DNA of 64,000 nucleotides from Acetivibrio thermocellus ATCC 27405 (lineage in GTDB: Bacteria; Bacillota; Clostridia; Acetivibrionales; Acetivibrionaceae). Both the position numbers and the translations under genes were made by a program. The notes under the pieces were generated by a model. It was given only the letters and a program-made list of their open reading frames with translations. It had not been told where the DNA came from and did no database searches. The stretch is from assembly GCF_000015865.1 (NCBI RefSeq), contig NC_009012.1, positions 744,001 through 808,000 on the forward strand, in the 5' to 3' direction. Shown here in pieces: positions 1 to 8,449 of the stretch (position 1 is the first letter of the stretch; every line of letters begins with the position of its first letter).

Positions 1-93
1 AAGGGTATATATGTCTTAAGAACCGATATATCCGGGGCCGTAGTACTGAAAACTTATGGGGAAAAGATTAGGATAAGACCAACCGTACCGTAA
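1..93 (+). CDS. C-terminal end of a ComEC/metallo-beta-lactamase-like protein (partial)
   Basis: An open frame runs from the window edge to a TAA at 91-93, giving 30 residues that contain the phrase YVLRTDISGAVVLKT. A tyrosine/arginine/threonine-aspartate turn followed by a glycine and alternating hydrophobic residues is typical of the last strands of ComEC-type or stand-alone competence-like metallo-beta-lactamase proteins. The catalytic part lies outside the window, so the family call rests on the tail only. No ribosome binding site can be judged. The 190 bases after it hold an AT-rich stretch with a TATAAT at 197-202 that may be the -10 element of the peptidase genes downstream. Confidence 0.5.
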   Translation, partial: KGIYVLRTDISGAVVLKTYGEKIRIRPTVP

Positions 94-283
94 ATTGTTT
101 TATGGGTGCCTAAAGGTATTTAAAGGATTGTTCAAATAAGACAATGCATTATAAAATTTAACAGTTTAAATAATAAATAAATCACGGTTTATTTGTTATA
201 ATTTATAGAGTATGGTTAAATTAAATTATTATGGTTAAATAAAATTTATTCAGAATTATTCTAAGACTTGGCGGGGTGAATAC

Positions 284-1333
284 ATGGACTATATAAATAT
301 ATTAAAGGATTTAAGTACATATCCCGGGGTATCCGGGCAGGAAGACAAGCTTTCCGGGTACATTGCAAAGCTGTTTGAAAAATACTGTGACAGTGTGGAA
401 ATAGATGAATTCTACAATGTTATCGGGATAAAAAAGGGCATAGGCGGTTCCGGAGGCAGAAGGATTATGGTTACAGCCCATCTTGACGAAATAGGTTTGA
501 TGGTAAAAAGTATTGACGAAAAGGGGTTTATCACTGTCTCAAACATTGGGGGTGTGGACAGCAAGGTCCTTCTGGCCCAGGAAGTTGTAATTCATGGAAA
601 GAAAGAGATATATGGCATTATAGGCGCAAAGCCTCCGCACCTTTTGACTCCGGAAGAGATAAAAAAGGCGGTTAAGATGGAGGACTTGGTTATAGATACG
701 GGGCTTTCTGCAGAAGAAGTGAGAAAATATGTATCTGTGGGAGATATTGTGACTTTTAAGGTCGAGCCGTTAGTCCTTCAGAACAACAGATTTAGTTCAA
801 AGTCTCTGGACAACCGGGCGGGAGTTGTTGCTTTGCTGGACATAATGGAAAATTTGACTTTGCTCAATCACAAAGATGATGTATGGTTTGTGGCTACGGT
901 TCAGGAAGAAGTGGGGCTTAGGGGAGCCAATATTGCCGCCTATAATATAAACCCGGATTTGGCAATAGTGATTGATGTCTGCCACGGCCAGATACCCGGC
1001 ACACCGAAGGAATCGGTGTTTCCTGTAGGTAAAGGTCCGGCTGTCGCCGTCGGTCCGAATCTTCATAGAAAATACACAAAAAAGATGATTGAGCTTGCCA
1101 AAGAGGAAAATATACCTTACCAGATAGATGTGGAGCCCGGGGACACCGGTACCGAGGCTTGGGCCGTACAGGTTTCAAGAGAGGGAATTCCGACGCTTTT
1201 GGTTTCAATTCCTCTAAAGTACATGCATACGGTAATAGAAACTTTAAGCATAGATGATATAAAAAATACCGGAAGACTGATTGCAAGATTTATTTCAATG
1301 ACAGGAAACGAAATGGAGGAAGGACTGTGCTGA
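284..1333 (+). CDS. M42 family metallopeptidase (TET-type aminopeptidase), copy 1
   Basis: This 349-residue cytosolic protein has the full M42 pattern. The dinuclear metal ligands appear as H66 and D68 (AHLDE), D176 (LDNRAG), E208/E209 (QEEVGLRG), D231 and H315. M42 enzymes form hollow dodecameric tetrahedra that trim amino acids from peptides left by other proteases; some members were long mislabelled as endoglucanase M. The ATG follows a GGCGGGGTG ribosome binding site. It is the first of three paralogues, and its last 7 bases overlap the next gene, so the set is probably co-transcribed and translationally coupled. Family membership is firm; the peptide preference cannot be read from sequence. 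Confidence 0.9.
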   Translation: MDYINILKDLSTYPGVSGQEDKLSGYIAKLFEKYCDSVEIDEFYNVIGIKKGIGGSGGRRIMVTAHLDEIGLMVKSIDEKGFITVSNIGGVDSKVLLAQEVVIHGKKEIYGIIGAKPPHLLTPEEIKKAVKMEDLVIDTGLSAEEVRKYVSVGDIVTFKVEPLVLQNNRFSSKSLDNRAGVVALLDIMENLTLLNHKDDVWFVATVQEEVGLRGANIAAYNINPDLAIVIDVCHGQIPGTPKESVFPVGKGPAVAVGPNLHRKYTKKMIELAKEENIPYQIDVEPGDTGTEAWAVQVSREGIPTLLVSIPLKYMHTVIETLSIDDIKNTGRLIARFISMTGNEMEEGLC

Positions 1334-2376
1334 TAAAAGAATTGACGGAGTTAAACGGGGTATCCGGAAATGAGGATGAGGTAAGAAAATTTATAAAAGA
1401 AGAGGCGCAAAAGTATGCAGACAGCATAACCGAGGACTCAATGGGAAATTTGATTTGCTATAAAAAAGGCGGATCCTCAAAATACCGCGTAATGTTGTCC
1501 GCCCACATGGACGAGGTCGGATTTATGGTAACGGGGTATGATGACGGTCTGATCAAATTTGCAAGTATTGGTGGAATAGATGAGAGAATACTTCCGGGAA
1601 AGAGGGTTTTGGTCGGGGAAAAGCGGATTCCCGGTGTTATAGGTTCAAAGCCCATTCATCTGCAGGAAAAGGCTGAAAGGGGAAATAATATCAAGCTGAA
1701 AAACATGTATATAGACATAGGTGCCGAAAAAAAGGAAGAAGCCGAAAAACTTGCTCCTTTAGGTGAATACATAGCCTTTTACAGCATGTATACTGAGTTT
1801 GGTGACGGCTGTATAAAGGCAAAGGCTTTGGATGACCGTGTCGGTTGTGCCATACTTCTTGAAATATTGAAAGAGAGGTATGGATTTGATTTGTATGTAT
1901 GCTTTACCGTTCAGGAGGAGATAGGATTAAGAGGCGCAGGCGTTGCTGCGTTCAGGGTAAATCCTGATATTGCAATTGTTGTTGAAGGAACCACCTGCTC
2001 TGATGTGCCGGGAGCCCGCGAACATGAGTATTCAACGGTAATGGGAAATGGAGCGGCACTAACTATAATGGACAGAACTTCCTATTCCAATAAAAAGCTG
2101 GTTGACTTTATGTACAAGACGGCGAAAGATAAAAACATACCGGTCCAGTACAAGCAAACCGCAACCGGCGGAAATGATGCCGGAAAGATACAGTTAACCC
2201 GTGAGGGAGTTGTGGTGGCATCGGTATCTGTTCCCTGCAGGTATATACATTCCCCTGTGTCGGTAATGAACCGAAGAGACTATGAAAGTTGCTTGAATCT
2301 CGTAAAAGCTGTGCTGGAGGAGTTTGACAACAATGAGAGCTTAATTGAAAGTTTTAAATTGCACAATGTGAAGTAA
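1327..2376 (+). CDS. M42 family metallopeptidase, copy 2
   Basis: A second 349-residue M42 peptidase, starting with GTG at 1327 inside the end of copy 1, just behind a GGAGG. It keeps AHMDEVG, LDDRVG, QEEIGLRG and the C-terminal YIHSPV histidine. It differs from both neighbours at the fourth metal-ligand site: it reads VVEGT where copies 1 and 3 read V/I-D-V, so an acidic residue is kept but Glu replaces Asp. That exchange separates M42 subgroups and may go with a different substrate preference. The length equals copy 1. About 46 bases separate it from copy 3. Confidence 0.9.
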   Translation: MLIKELTELNGVSGNEDEVRKFIKEEAQKYADSITEDSMGNLICYKKGGSSKYRVMLSAHMDEVGFMVTGYDDGLIKFASIGGIDERILPGKRVLVGEKRIPGVIGSKPIHLQEKAERGNNIKLKNMYIDIGAEKKEEAEKLAPLGEYIAFYSMYTEFGDGCIKAKALDDRVGCAILLEILKERYGFDLYVCFTVQEEIGLRGAGVAAFRVNPDIAIVVEGTTCSDVPGAREHEYSTVMGNGAALTIMDRTSYSNKKLVDFMYKTAKDKNIPVQYKQTATGGNDAGKIQLTREGVVVASVSVPCRYIHSPVSVMNRRDYESCLNLVKAVLEEFDNNESLIESFKLHNVK

Positions 2377-2422
2377 AATGAACTAAAATTACGTAAATCA
2401 CAGAAAAATGGAGGAAGAGGAT

Positions 2423-3400
2423 ATGTTTGACTTGCTCAAAAAGTTTACAGGAATCGTTGGAGTATCCGGAAACGAAGAAGAAATAAGGGAAGCTATAATT
2501 GAGGAAATTAAAGAATGTGTTGACGAAATAAAAGTTGATACTTTGGGAAACCTTATTGCCGTCAAAAAAGGCAAGGGCAAAAAAATCATGGTGGCGGCTC
2601 ATATGGATGAGATTGGCGTAATGGTTACATATATAGACGACAAGGGCTTTTTAAGGTTTTCTGCCGTCGGAGGGGTCAGCCGCTATGACTGTATAGGCCA
2701 GAGGGTGAAGTTTAAAAACGGAGTTGTCGGAGCTGTTTATTACGAGGAAAAACTTGAGGATATGAAGAATCTCCAGCTTTCCAAAATGTATATAGATATT
2801 GGAGCAAGAAGCAGAGAGGAAGCCCTGAAGATGGTAAATATCGGAGATGTCGCCTGCTTTGTCGGAGATGCGGTGCTTCAGGGGGATACCGTGATATCGA
2901 AGGCATTGGACAACAGAAGCGGCTGTGCGGTGGTTGTAAAGGCGATAAAAGAGTTGAAAAAGACGGATAATGAAATATATTTTGTGTTTACGGTTCAGGA
3001 AGAGGTCGGTTTGAGAGGAGCAAAAACCGCGGCTTTCAGTATAAAGCCTGATATAGCCATAGCTGTGGATGTTACAATGACGGGAGACACACCGGAATCG
3101 CATCCTATGGAGGTTAAGTGCGGCGGCGGGCCTGCAATTAAAGTAAAGGATCGTTCCGTCATTTGTCATCCGGAGGTAAGAAAACTTTTGGAAGAGTCAG
3201 CAAAAAGGAATAATATTCCTTATCAGTTGGAAATACTTGAAGCAGGAGGGAGCGACCCGGGCTCAATACATTTGACGGCGGGAGGAATACCTTCGGGTGC
3301 GATATCCATACCGGTGAGGTATGTTCACAGTCCGGTAGAGACCGCCAGCATGTCGGATATTAATAATGCCGTAAAATTGTTGGTTGAAGCCATTTGCTGA
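2423..3400 (+). CDS. M42 family metallopeptidase, copy 3
   Basis: The third M42 peptidase is 325 residues long from the ATG at 2423. An in-frame ATG lies at 2408, but the GGAGG at 2410-2414 overlaps that codon and sits 8 bases before 2423, so the later start is preferred. Metal-site motifs are AHMDEIG, LDNRSG, QEEVGLRG, VDVTM and YVHSPV. It is more like copy 1 than copy 2 at the Asp/Glu ligand site. A terminator follows, closing the three-gene unit. A hetero-oligomeric particle built from the paralogues, as described for some archaeal and Thermotoga M42 enzymes, is possible but not shown. Confidence 0.9.
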   Translation: MFDLLKKFTGIVGVSGNEEEIREAIIEEIKECVDEIKVDTLGNLIAVKKGKGKKIMVAAHMDEIGVMVTYIDDKGFLRFSAVGGVSRYDCIGQRVKFKNGVVGAVYYEEKLEDMKNLQLSKMYIDIGARSREEALKMVNIGDVACFVGDAVLQGDTVISKALDNRSGCAVVVKAIKELKKTDNEIYFVFTVQEEVGLRGAKTAAFSIKPDIAIAVDVTMTGDTPESHPMEVKCGGGPAIKVKDRSVICHPEVRKLLEESAKRNNIPYQLEILEAGGSDPGSIHLTAGGIPSGAISIPVRYVHSPVETASMSDINNAVKLLVEAIC

Positions 3401-3443
3401 TATTTATATGTATGAGATTAATAGATTAATAAAGAGATTTATA

Positions 3444-3478
3444 AAAGGCTTCCTGCCTTTATGGCGGGAGGCTTTTTT
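3444..3478 (+). terminator. Intrinsic terminator of the M42 operon
   Basis: A 14-base left arm ending in CTTCCTGCC pairs, with a few G-U pairs, with GGCGGGAGGC, around a short TTTAT loop, and is followed at once by six T residues. It lies 44 bases after the third peptidase. Confidence 0.85.
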
Positions 3479-3662
3479 AGTAAATCAGATTTTTTGATTA
3501 TGGGATATTAACCTAATTGGAACCTGTGATATAATACTGAGAGTGTGAATTTACATTCTGATTTGCAATATAAATGTTTTGGGGTTGCAAAATTTTTGAG
3601 CATATGATGTGTGTGTTAAAGTTTGAGAAAATGAGTAAAATTGGTTTAAGGGGTTTTTATTT

Positions 3663-4730
3663 ATGAGCAAATATTGGAGTAATATAGTTAAAAAAATAAG
3701 TCCATATGTTCCGGGAGAGCAGCCAAAGGACAAAAAGTACATAAAACTGAATACCAATGAAAATCCGTATCCGCCTTCGGAAAAAGTTTTAAAGGCAATT
3801 TCAGCGGCGGTAAATGAAAGCCTGAGGTTATACCCGGATCCGGCTTGTGAAAGCTTGAGGAATACTTTGGCTAAGTATTACGGGATTAAAGCTTCGGAAG
3901 TTTTTGTGGGTAACGGCTCTGATGAACTTTTGGCTTTTTCGTTTATGGCGTTTTTCAATCCCGGAGACACTATTATTTTTCCGGATATAACCTATAGCTT
4001 TTATGAGGTTTATTCCTCGATGTTTTCCGTAAACTACAGGTTGATTCCCTTGGATGATGAATTTAACGTCCCTGTGGAAGAGTTTTTCACCGAAAACGAC
4101 GGAATAATACTGGCAAACCCGAATGCCCCGACCGGCAAAGCTCTTCCGCTTCAAAGCATAAGAAAAATACTTGAAAAGAATGATGACAAAGTCGTTATTA
4201 TTGACGAAGCATATGTTGATTTCGGAGCCCGGTCATCTGTACCGTTGATAAAGGAATTTGAAAATCTTTTGGTTATTCAGACACTGTCAAAATCCAGGGC
4301 CCTGGCAGGTCTTCGTGTGGGTTTTGCTTTGGGAAGCGAACAGTTGATAGAGGGTTTGGATCGTGTAAAGAATTCCATAAACTCATATACTCTGGACAGA
4401 CTTGCCCTTATTGGTGCGGAAGAAGCCATAAAGGATCATGAGTATTTTTGTGAAATCAGAGATAAGATAATCAACACCAGGGAGTGGGTTTCAAAGAAGC
4501 TGTCTTCCATGGGTTTTAAAGTGATTGAGTCAAAGGCCAACTTCATTTTTATAAGTCATCCAAAAATAAACGGCAGGCTGTTGTTTGAGAAGTATAAAGA
4601 AAACAATATCCTGGTTCGGCATTTTAACAGCCCGAGAATTGACAATTTCCTTCGTGTCAGTATCGGTTCTGATGAAGAAATGAATATCTTTTGTGAGAAA
4701 ACAAAAGAAATTATTGAATCGTTAAATTAA
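3663..4730 (+). CDS. hisC: Histidinol-phosphate aminotransferase
   Basis: This 355-residue fold-type I PLP enzyme converts imidazole-acetol phosphate and glutamate to histidinol phosphate and 2-oxoglutarate in histidine synthesis. The sequence shows the N-terminal KLNTNENPYPPS motif, GNGSDELL, the substrate-side NPNAPTG, the DEAYVDF strand and the PLP lysine in TLSKSRALAGLRVGF. The C-terminal LRVSIGS motif that binds phosphate is present. It is not next to other his genes here, so it is a stand-alone copy; such copies sometimes also serve aromatic transamination. A TATAAT at 3530-3535 lies in the 260-base gap upstream. Confidence 0.9.
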   Translation: MSKYWSNIVKKISPYVPGEQPKDKKYIKLNTNENPYPPSEKVLKAISAAVNESLRLYPDPACESLRNTLAKYYGIKASEVFVGNGSDELLAFSFMAFFNPGDTIIFPDITYSFYEVYSSMFSVNYRLIPLDDEFNVPVEEFFTENDGIILANPNAPTGKALPLQSIRKILEKNDDKVVIIDEAYVDFGARSSVPLIKEFENLLVIQTLSKSRALAGLRVGFALGSEQLIEGLDRVKNSINSYTLDRLALIGAEEAIKDHEYFCEIRDKIINTREWVSKKLSSMGFKVIESKANFIFISHPKINGRLLFEKYKENNILVRHFNSPRIDNFLRVSIGSDEEMNIFCEKTKEIIESLN

Positions 4731-4840
4731 TCTTTTGAAAAATAAGAAAATTTGTAAAAATTCAATTTTTTAAAAGGTAAAAATGTTCGTGTGTAGAATA
4801 ATTCAAGTATGGAATAAATAAAAAATTTGTGAGGTGTAAA

Positions 4841-6466
4841 ATGAAGATAACCTTTTTAGGTGCTGCAAAAACGGTTACCGGCTCATGTTTTTTTGTGGAG
4901 ACGGCGTCTACTAAATTTCTTGTCGATTGCGGCATGTTTCAGGGATATTCCAAGAACAATGCGTTAAATGAAGAGGAATTTCCTTTTAATGTTGAAGAAC
5001 TTGATTATATTTTTCTTACCCATGCGCATATAGACCACAGCGGAAGAATTCCGAGAATTTATATCAAAGGGTTCAGGGGACAGATAATTGCCACAAAGGC
5101 TACGGTAGAACTTTGTGCCATTATGCTTCCCGACAGCGGTCATATTCAGGAGTATGAAAATGAATGGACGAACAGAAAAAGATTGCGTGCGGGAAAGCCG
5201 CCGGTTGAGCCTTTGTATACATATCAGGATGCGGTGAATTGTTTGGAGCTTTTCAGAAAAGTTTCCTACGATGAAGTAATAAAAATAAATGACGAAATAA
5301 GGGTAAGATTTAGAGATGCCGGACATATCCTGGGCTCTGCCATTATTGAAATGTGGATTAACGAGAGAGGCGAAGAGATAAAAATTGTATTTTCAGGAGA
5401 TTTGGGAAACAAGGACATTCCAATATTGAGAGACCCTTCGATAATTGAAAGTGCGGATTATCTTGTAATTGAGTCAACTTACGGAAACAGACTGCACAAT
5501 GAACGAGTGGACAAAGCGGAGTATTTCCTCAATTTGATAAACAGTACAATTGAAAAAGGTGGAAATGTCATCATACCTTCTTTTGCGGCGGGAAGAACCC
5601 AGGAACTCATATATGAGCTGAATAAAAAGAAGGAAGTATACGATGAAAAATTGAAAATGCTGTTTGCCACGCCGGTTTATATTGACAGCCCTATGGCCAT
5701 ATCTGCGACAGAGGTGTTTAGAAATAATCTGGACTGTTATGATGAGGAAGCAAGGGAATATATTGAAAACGGTGACAATCCTCTGGATTTTCCGGGGCTT
5801 CAGTTTACCCGGACGGCAGAGGAGTCAAAGGCATTGAATGAGAGGAAGGAAAGCTCGATAATAATTGCCGCCAGTGGCATGTGCGAGGCGGGAAGAATCA
5901 GACATCATCTAAAACATAACCTTTGGAGAAAAGACAGCACGATAATTTTTGTAGGGTATCAGGCGGAAGGTACATTGGGAAGAAGGCTTTTGGACGGAGC
6001 GAAAAAAGTAAGACTGTTTGGCGAAGAGATTTCCGTGGAAGCCAGAATAGAGATGATTGAAGGCTTTTCCGGTCATGCGGATAAAGAAGGGCTTTTAAAA
6101 TGGATCGAAAGGTTTAACAGAAAGCCGAAAAAAATTTTTATAGTGCATGGCGAAGAAGATGCGATGATTGAGTTTTCAGAAGAAATTAACAGAAGATTCA
6201 ATATTGAAACGGTGATACCTTCCAGAGGGGAAAGCTTTATATTAAATGCACACAATGTAATTGCAATTGACGAAAAAGTAAGACCTGACAATTCCTTCAG
6301 GATACTTCAGGTGGTTGAAAAGCTTGAAAATATTAAAGAAGAAGTGGAAGAGTTGTCCTATATATTAAAGTCGGACTTAAAGCAGGATAAAACCGATCTT
6401 GAACTTGATGAGTTGATGGCAAAGCTTAAGAATATAGAAAAATCAATTTTGGAGGCTTTAAAATAA
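4841..6466 (+). CDS. Beta-CASP metallo-beta-lactamase RNase (YSH1/CPSF-like)
   Basis: This 541-residue protein belongs to the beta-CASP branch of the metallo-beta-lactamase fold (COG1236), which are zinc-dependent RNA nucleases. It starts FLGAAKTVTGS and has the signature HAHIDHSG, then HILGSA, FSGDLG, IEST-YG and the beta-CASP motifs ending in GFSGHAD and FIVHGE. The frame opens earlier at a GTG (4829), but GAGGTG at 4831-4836 overlaps that codon and serves the ATG at 4841. The last 60 or so residues are charged and predicted helical (EKLENIKEEVEEL), an extension beyond the usual core. The RNA target is unknown. Confidence 0.88.
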   Translation: MKITFLGAAKTVTGSCFFVETASTKFLVDCGMFQGYSKNNALNEEEFPFNVEELDYIFLTHAHIDHSGRIPRIYIKGFRGQIIATKATVELCAIMLPDSGHIQEYENEWTNRKRLRAGKPPVEPLYTYQDAVNCLELFRKVSYDEVIKINDEIRVRFRDAGHILGSAIIEMWINERGEEIKIVFSGDLGNKDIPILRDPSIIESADYLVIESTYGNRLHNERVDKAEYFLNLINSTIEKGGNVIIPSFAAGRTQELIYELNKKKEVYDEKLKMLFATPVYIDSPMAISATEVFRNNLDCYDEEAREYIENGDNPLDFPGLQFTRTAEESKALNERKESSIIIAASGMCEAGRIRHHLKHNLWRKDSTIIFVGYQAEGTLGRRLLDGAKKVRLFGEEISVEARIEMIEGFSGHADKEGLLKWIERFNRKPKKIFIVHGEEDAMIEFSEEINRRFNIETVIPSRGESFILNAHNVIAIDEKVRPDNSFRILQVVEKLENIKEEVEELSYILKSDLKQDKTDLELDELMAKLKNIEKSILEALK

Positions 6467-6496
6467 TAAGTGTGAAAATATTAATATGTTATGTAA

Positions 6497-6536
6497 AAAA
6501 ATAAAGAAGTTTAAAATTCTTCTTTATTTTTTTTGC
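6497..6536 (+). terminator. Intrinsic terminator after the beta-CASP gene
   Basis: A perfect 13-base inverted repeat (AAAAATAAAGAAG and its complement) around a 9-base loop runs into a long T stretch, 30 bases past the stop. Confidence 0.85.
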
Positions 6537-6622
6537 CCTTTATTGTACAATAAAAGTGAATCACAGTAGTATGGCAGGATGGCAGGTAGTGAAATTTGAT
6601 TTTTTTGGAGGATGGTAGGAAT

Positions 6623-8134
6623 ATGTTTATGAAATTCTTGTTTCTTGCTCTCTTCGTTGCCGTTATGATCGGCGTCGGAATTTACAGCCGGAAAAAAATA
6701 AATAACGAACAGGACTTTTTATTGGGTGGAAGAAAAATGGGACCGTGGATTTCGGCTTTTGCCTATGGTACAACATATTTTTCAGCGGTTATTTTCATAG
6801 GCTATGCCGGAAAAAACGGATGGAATTTTGGAATTTCTGCCGTTTGGATTGGAATCGCAAATGCAGTTTTAGGTTGTCTTCTCTCCTGGCTTGTCCTTGC
6901 AAAGAGAACCCGTAAGATGACGCATGATTTAAACGTCTCAACAATGCCCGATTTCTTTGAAAAAAGATATGACAGCAAGGGTTTGAAAATAGTTTCGTCA
7001 ATCATTATCTTCGTATTCCTTGTTCCTTATTCGGCATCGGTTTACCAGGGATTGAGCTATTTAATTGAAAAAACAATTGCAGAGCCTTTGGGTGCAACTT
7101 TTGGAATTACGATTTCTTTTGAGGCAATTATGCTGATAATGGCAGCCTTGACGGGAATATATCTTTTGCTTGGAGGATATGTTGCCACTGCAATTAATGA
7201 TTTAATACAGGGCATTATAATGATACTCGGAATTATTTTAATGGTAGCCTTTGTTGTAAATCACGAAAATGTAGGAGGAATTGCCGAAGGACTGTCGAGG
7301 CTTTCACAAATTCCGGACGTGGGAGAAGGGCTGGTCAAGCCTTTCGGACCGCAGCCTTTAAGCCTTCTTTCTTTGGTTATACTTACGAGCCTTGGCACTT
7401 GGGGATTACCTCAGATGATTCATAAATTTTATGCGGTAAAAGACGATGATTCCATAAAGAAGGCTACTATTGTTTCGACGATTTTCGCAACATTGATATC
7501 CGGCGGAGCTTATTTCATAGGTGTCTTTGGGAGGCTCTTTGTTACACTGGATGAAATAGGCGGAGATCTTGACAGGATTGTACCTACCATGCTTGAAAAG
7601 GCATTGCCGGATTATTTGATGGGTATTGTAATTATTCTGGTGCTTTCGGCTTCGATGTCAACTCTTTCTTCACTGGTGCTTGTATCAAGTTCGGCAATTT
7701 CCATGGACCTTGTAAAGGGAGTATTTTTCCCGAAGATGAAGAGTGAAAAGGTCATGGTTCTTATGAGAATACTTTGTGCTTTGTTTGTGGCATTTTCCTT
7801 CGTCGTCGGTGTAAGACCCAGCTCCATTTTGACACTTATGTCATTGTCCTGGGGAACTGTTGCAGGTTCATTCCTTGCTCCTTTCTTGTACGGCCTGTAC
7901 TGGAAAGGTACTACAAAGGCGGGAGCGTGGACGGGTATGATAGTTGGGTTCTTATGCTCCGTGGGAGGTTCAATGATTTTTGGTTTAAAGAATGCACCGA
8001 ATGTGGGAGCGGCAGCCATGCTCATATCTCTTATAGTGGTACCTGTGGTAAGCCTCTTTACGGCAAAGCTTCCAAATGCGCATATTAACATGATATACGG
8101 TGAGGAAGACAGTAAGCAGAAATTGGCCTCATAA
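6623..8134 (+). CDS. Sodium/solute symporter family (SSS) transporter
   Basis: A 503-residue polytopic membrane protein of the SSS/SLC5 family, which couples Na+ entry to uptake of a small solute. Recognisable stretches are the first helix, then NEQDFLLGGRKMGPWISAFA, the YGTTYFSA segment of helix 2, GYVATAINDLIQG, and the SASMSTLSSLVLVSSSAI Na+-site helix. About 13 membrane segments can be drawn. The longest frame starts at a TTG (6596), but GGAGG at 6607-6611 and the ATG at 6623 give a better start. The substrate is not determinable; proline/PutP-like or monocarboxylate are both possible. It stands alone between two terminators. Confidence 0.85.
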   Translation: MFMKFLFLALFVAVMIGVGIYSRKKINNEQDFLLGGRKMGPWISAFAYGTTYFSAVIFIGYAGKNGWNFGISAVWIGIANAVLGCLLSWLVLAKRTRKMTHDLNVSTMPDFFEKRYDSKGLKIVSSIIIFVFLVPYSASVYQGLSYLIEKTIAEPLGATFGITISFEAIMLIMAALTGIYLLLGGYVATAINDLIQGIIMILGIILMVAFVVNHENVGGIAEGLSRLSQIPDVGEGLVKPFGPQPLSLLSLVILTSLGTWGLPQMIHKFYAVKDDDSIKKATIVSTIFATLISGGAYFIGVFGRLFVTLDEIGGDLDRIVPTMLEKALPDYLMGIVIILVLSASMSTLSSLVLVSSSAISMDLVKGVFFPKMKSEKVMVLMRILCALFVAFSFVVGVRPSSILTLMSLSWGTVAGSFLAPFLYGLYWKGTTKAGAWTGMIVGFLCSVGGSMIFGLKNAPNVGAAAMLISLIVVPVVSLFTAKLPNAHINMIYGEEDSKQKLAS

Positions 8135-8145
8135 AAGGAAATATC

Positions 8146-8189
8146 TTAACATAAAATAGAATTAAATAGAATTAACATAAAATAGAATT
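8146..8189. repeat. Short direct repeat, 26-base period
   Basis: The 18-mer TTAACATAAAATAGAATT occurs at 8146-8163 and again at 8172-8189, with further copies of AATAGAATT between. It is AT-rich and lies between the symporter stop and its terminator. No function is evident. Confidence 0.6.
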
Positions 8190-8205
8190 TAATTTGTATA
8201 TTGAA

Positions 8206-8241
8206 AAAGCAGCCGAAGATTACTTTTCGGCTGCTTTGCTT
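8206..8241 (+). terminator. Intrinsic terminator after the symporter gene
   Basis: AAAGCAGCCGAA pairs perfectly with TTCGGCTGCTTT around an 8-base loop, followed by a T-rich tail. Confidence 0.8.
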
Positions 8242-8299
8242 TTTATGGCGGGGCAATGGATCTATTTTCCGATTTTAAAGGTTTTCACTTTTGGACTGC

Positions 8300-8320
8300 A
8301 GGCTGTTTACAGCCTTTTTT
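8300..8320 (+). terminator. Second short terminator before the ior operon
   Basis: AGGCTG-TTTA-CAGCCT followed by five further T residues. It lies 60 bases past the previous hairpin and just upstream of the ior promoter, so the ior operon is insulated from the symporter gene. The 315-base gap 8135-8449 contains only these hairpins, the direct repeat and the promoter. Confidence 0.7.
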
Positions 8321-8335
8321 GAAAGCAATTAATAA

Positions 8336-8364
8336 TTGACAATAATCCGTCAATAAAAGATAAT
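8336..8364 (+). promoter_or_regulatory. Sigma-A type promoter of the iorAB-paaK operon
   Basis: TTGACA at 8336-8341 and GATAAT at 8359-8364 with a 17-base spacer: a perfect -35 and a one-mismatch -10, about 86 bases before the iorA start. Confidence 0.75.
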
Positions 8365-8449
8365 AATAAAAGGGTTTAATATGCTTGAATTATGTGATAA
8401 GATAGAAATAATATTATTCCATTATTTATGGTTAGATGGGGGATTGTTG

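Noticed and set aside
284-3400. Endoglucanase M annotation for the three M42 genes
   Set aside because: The metal-site pattern is that of aminopeptidases; the cellulase label is a historical misassignment, and no signal peptides are present.
8381-8449. Extended start of IorA
   Set aside because: The extra 23 residues do not match the family, and GGGGGA points to the ATG at 8450.
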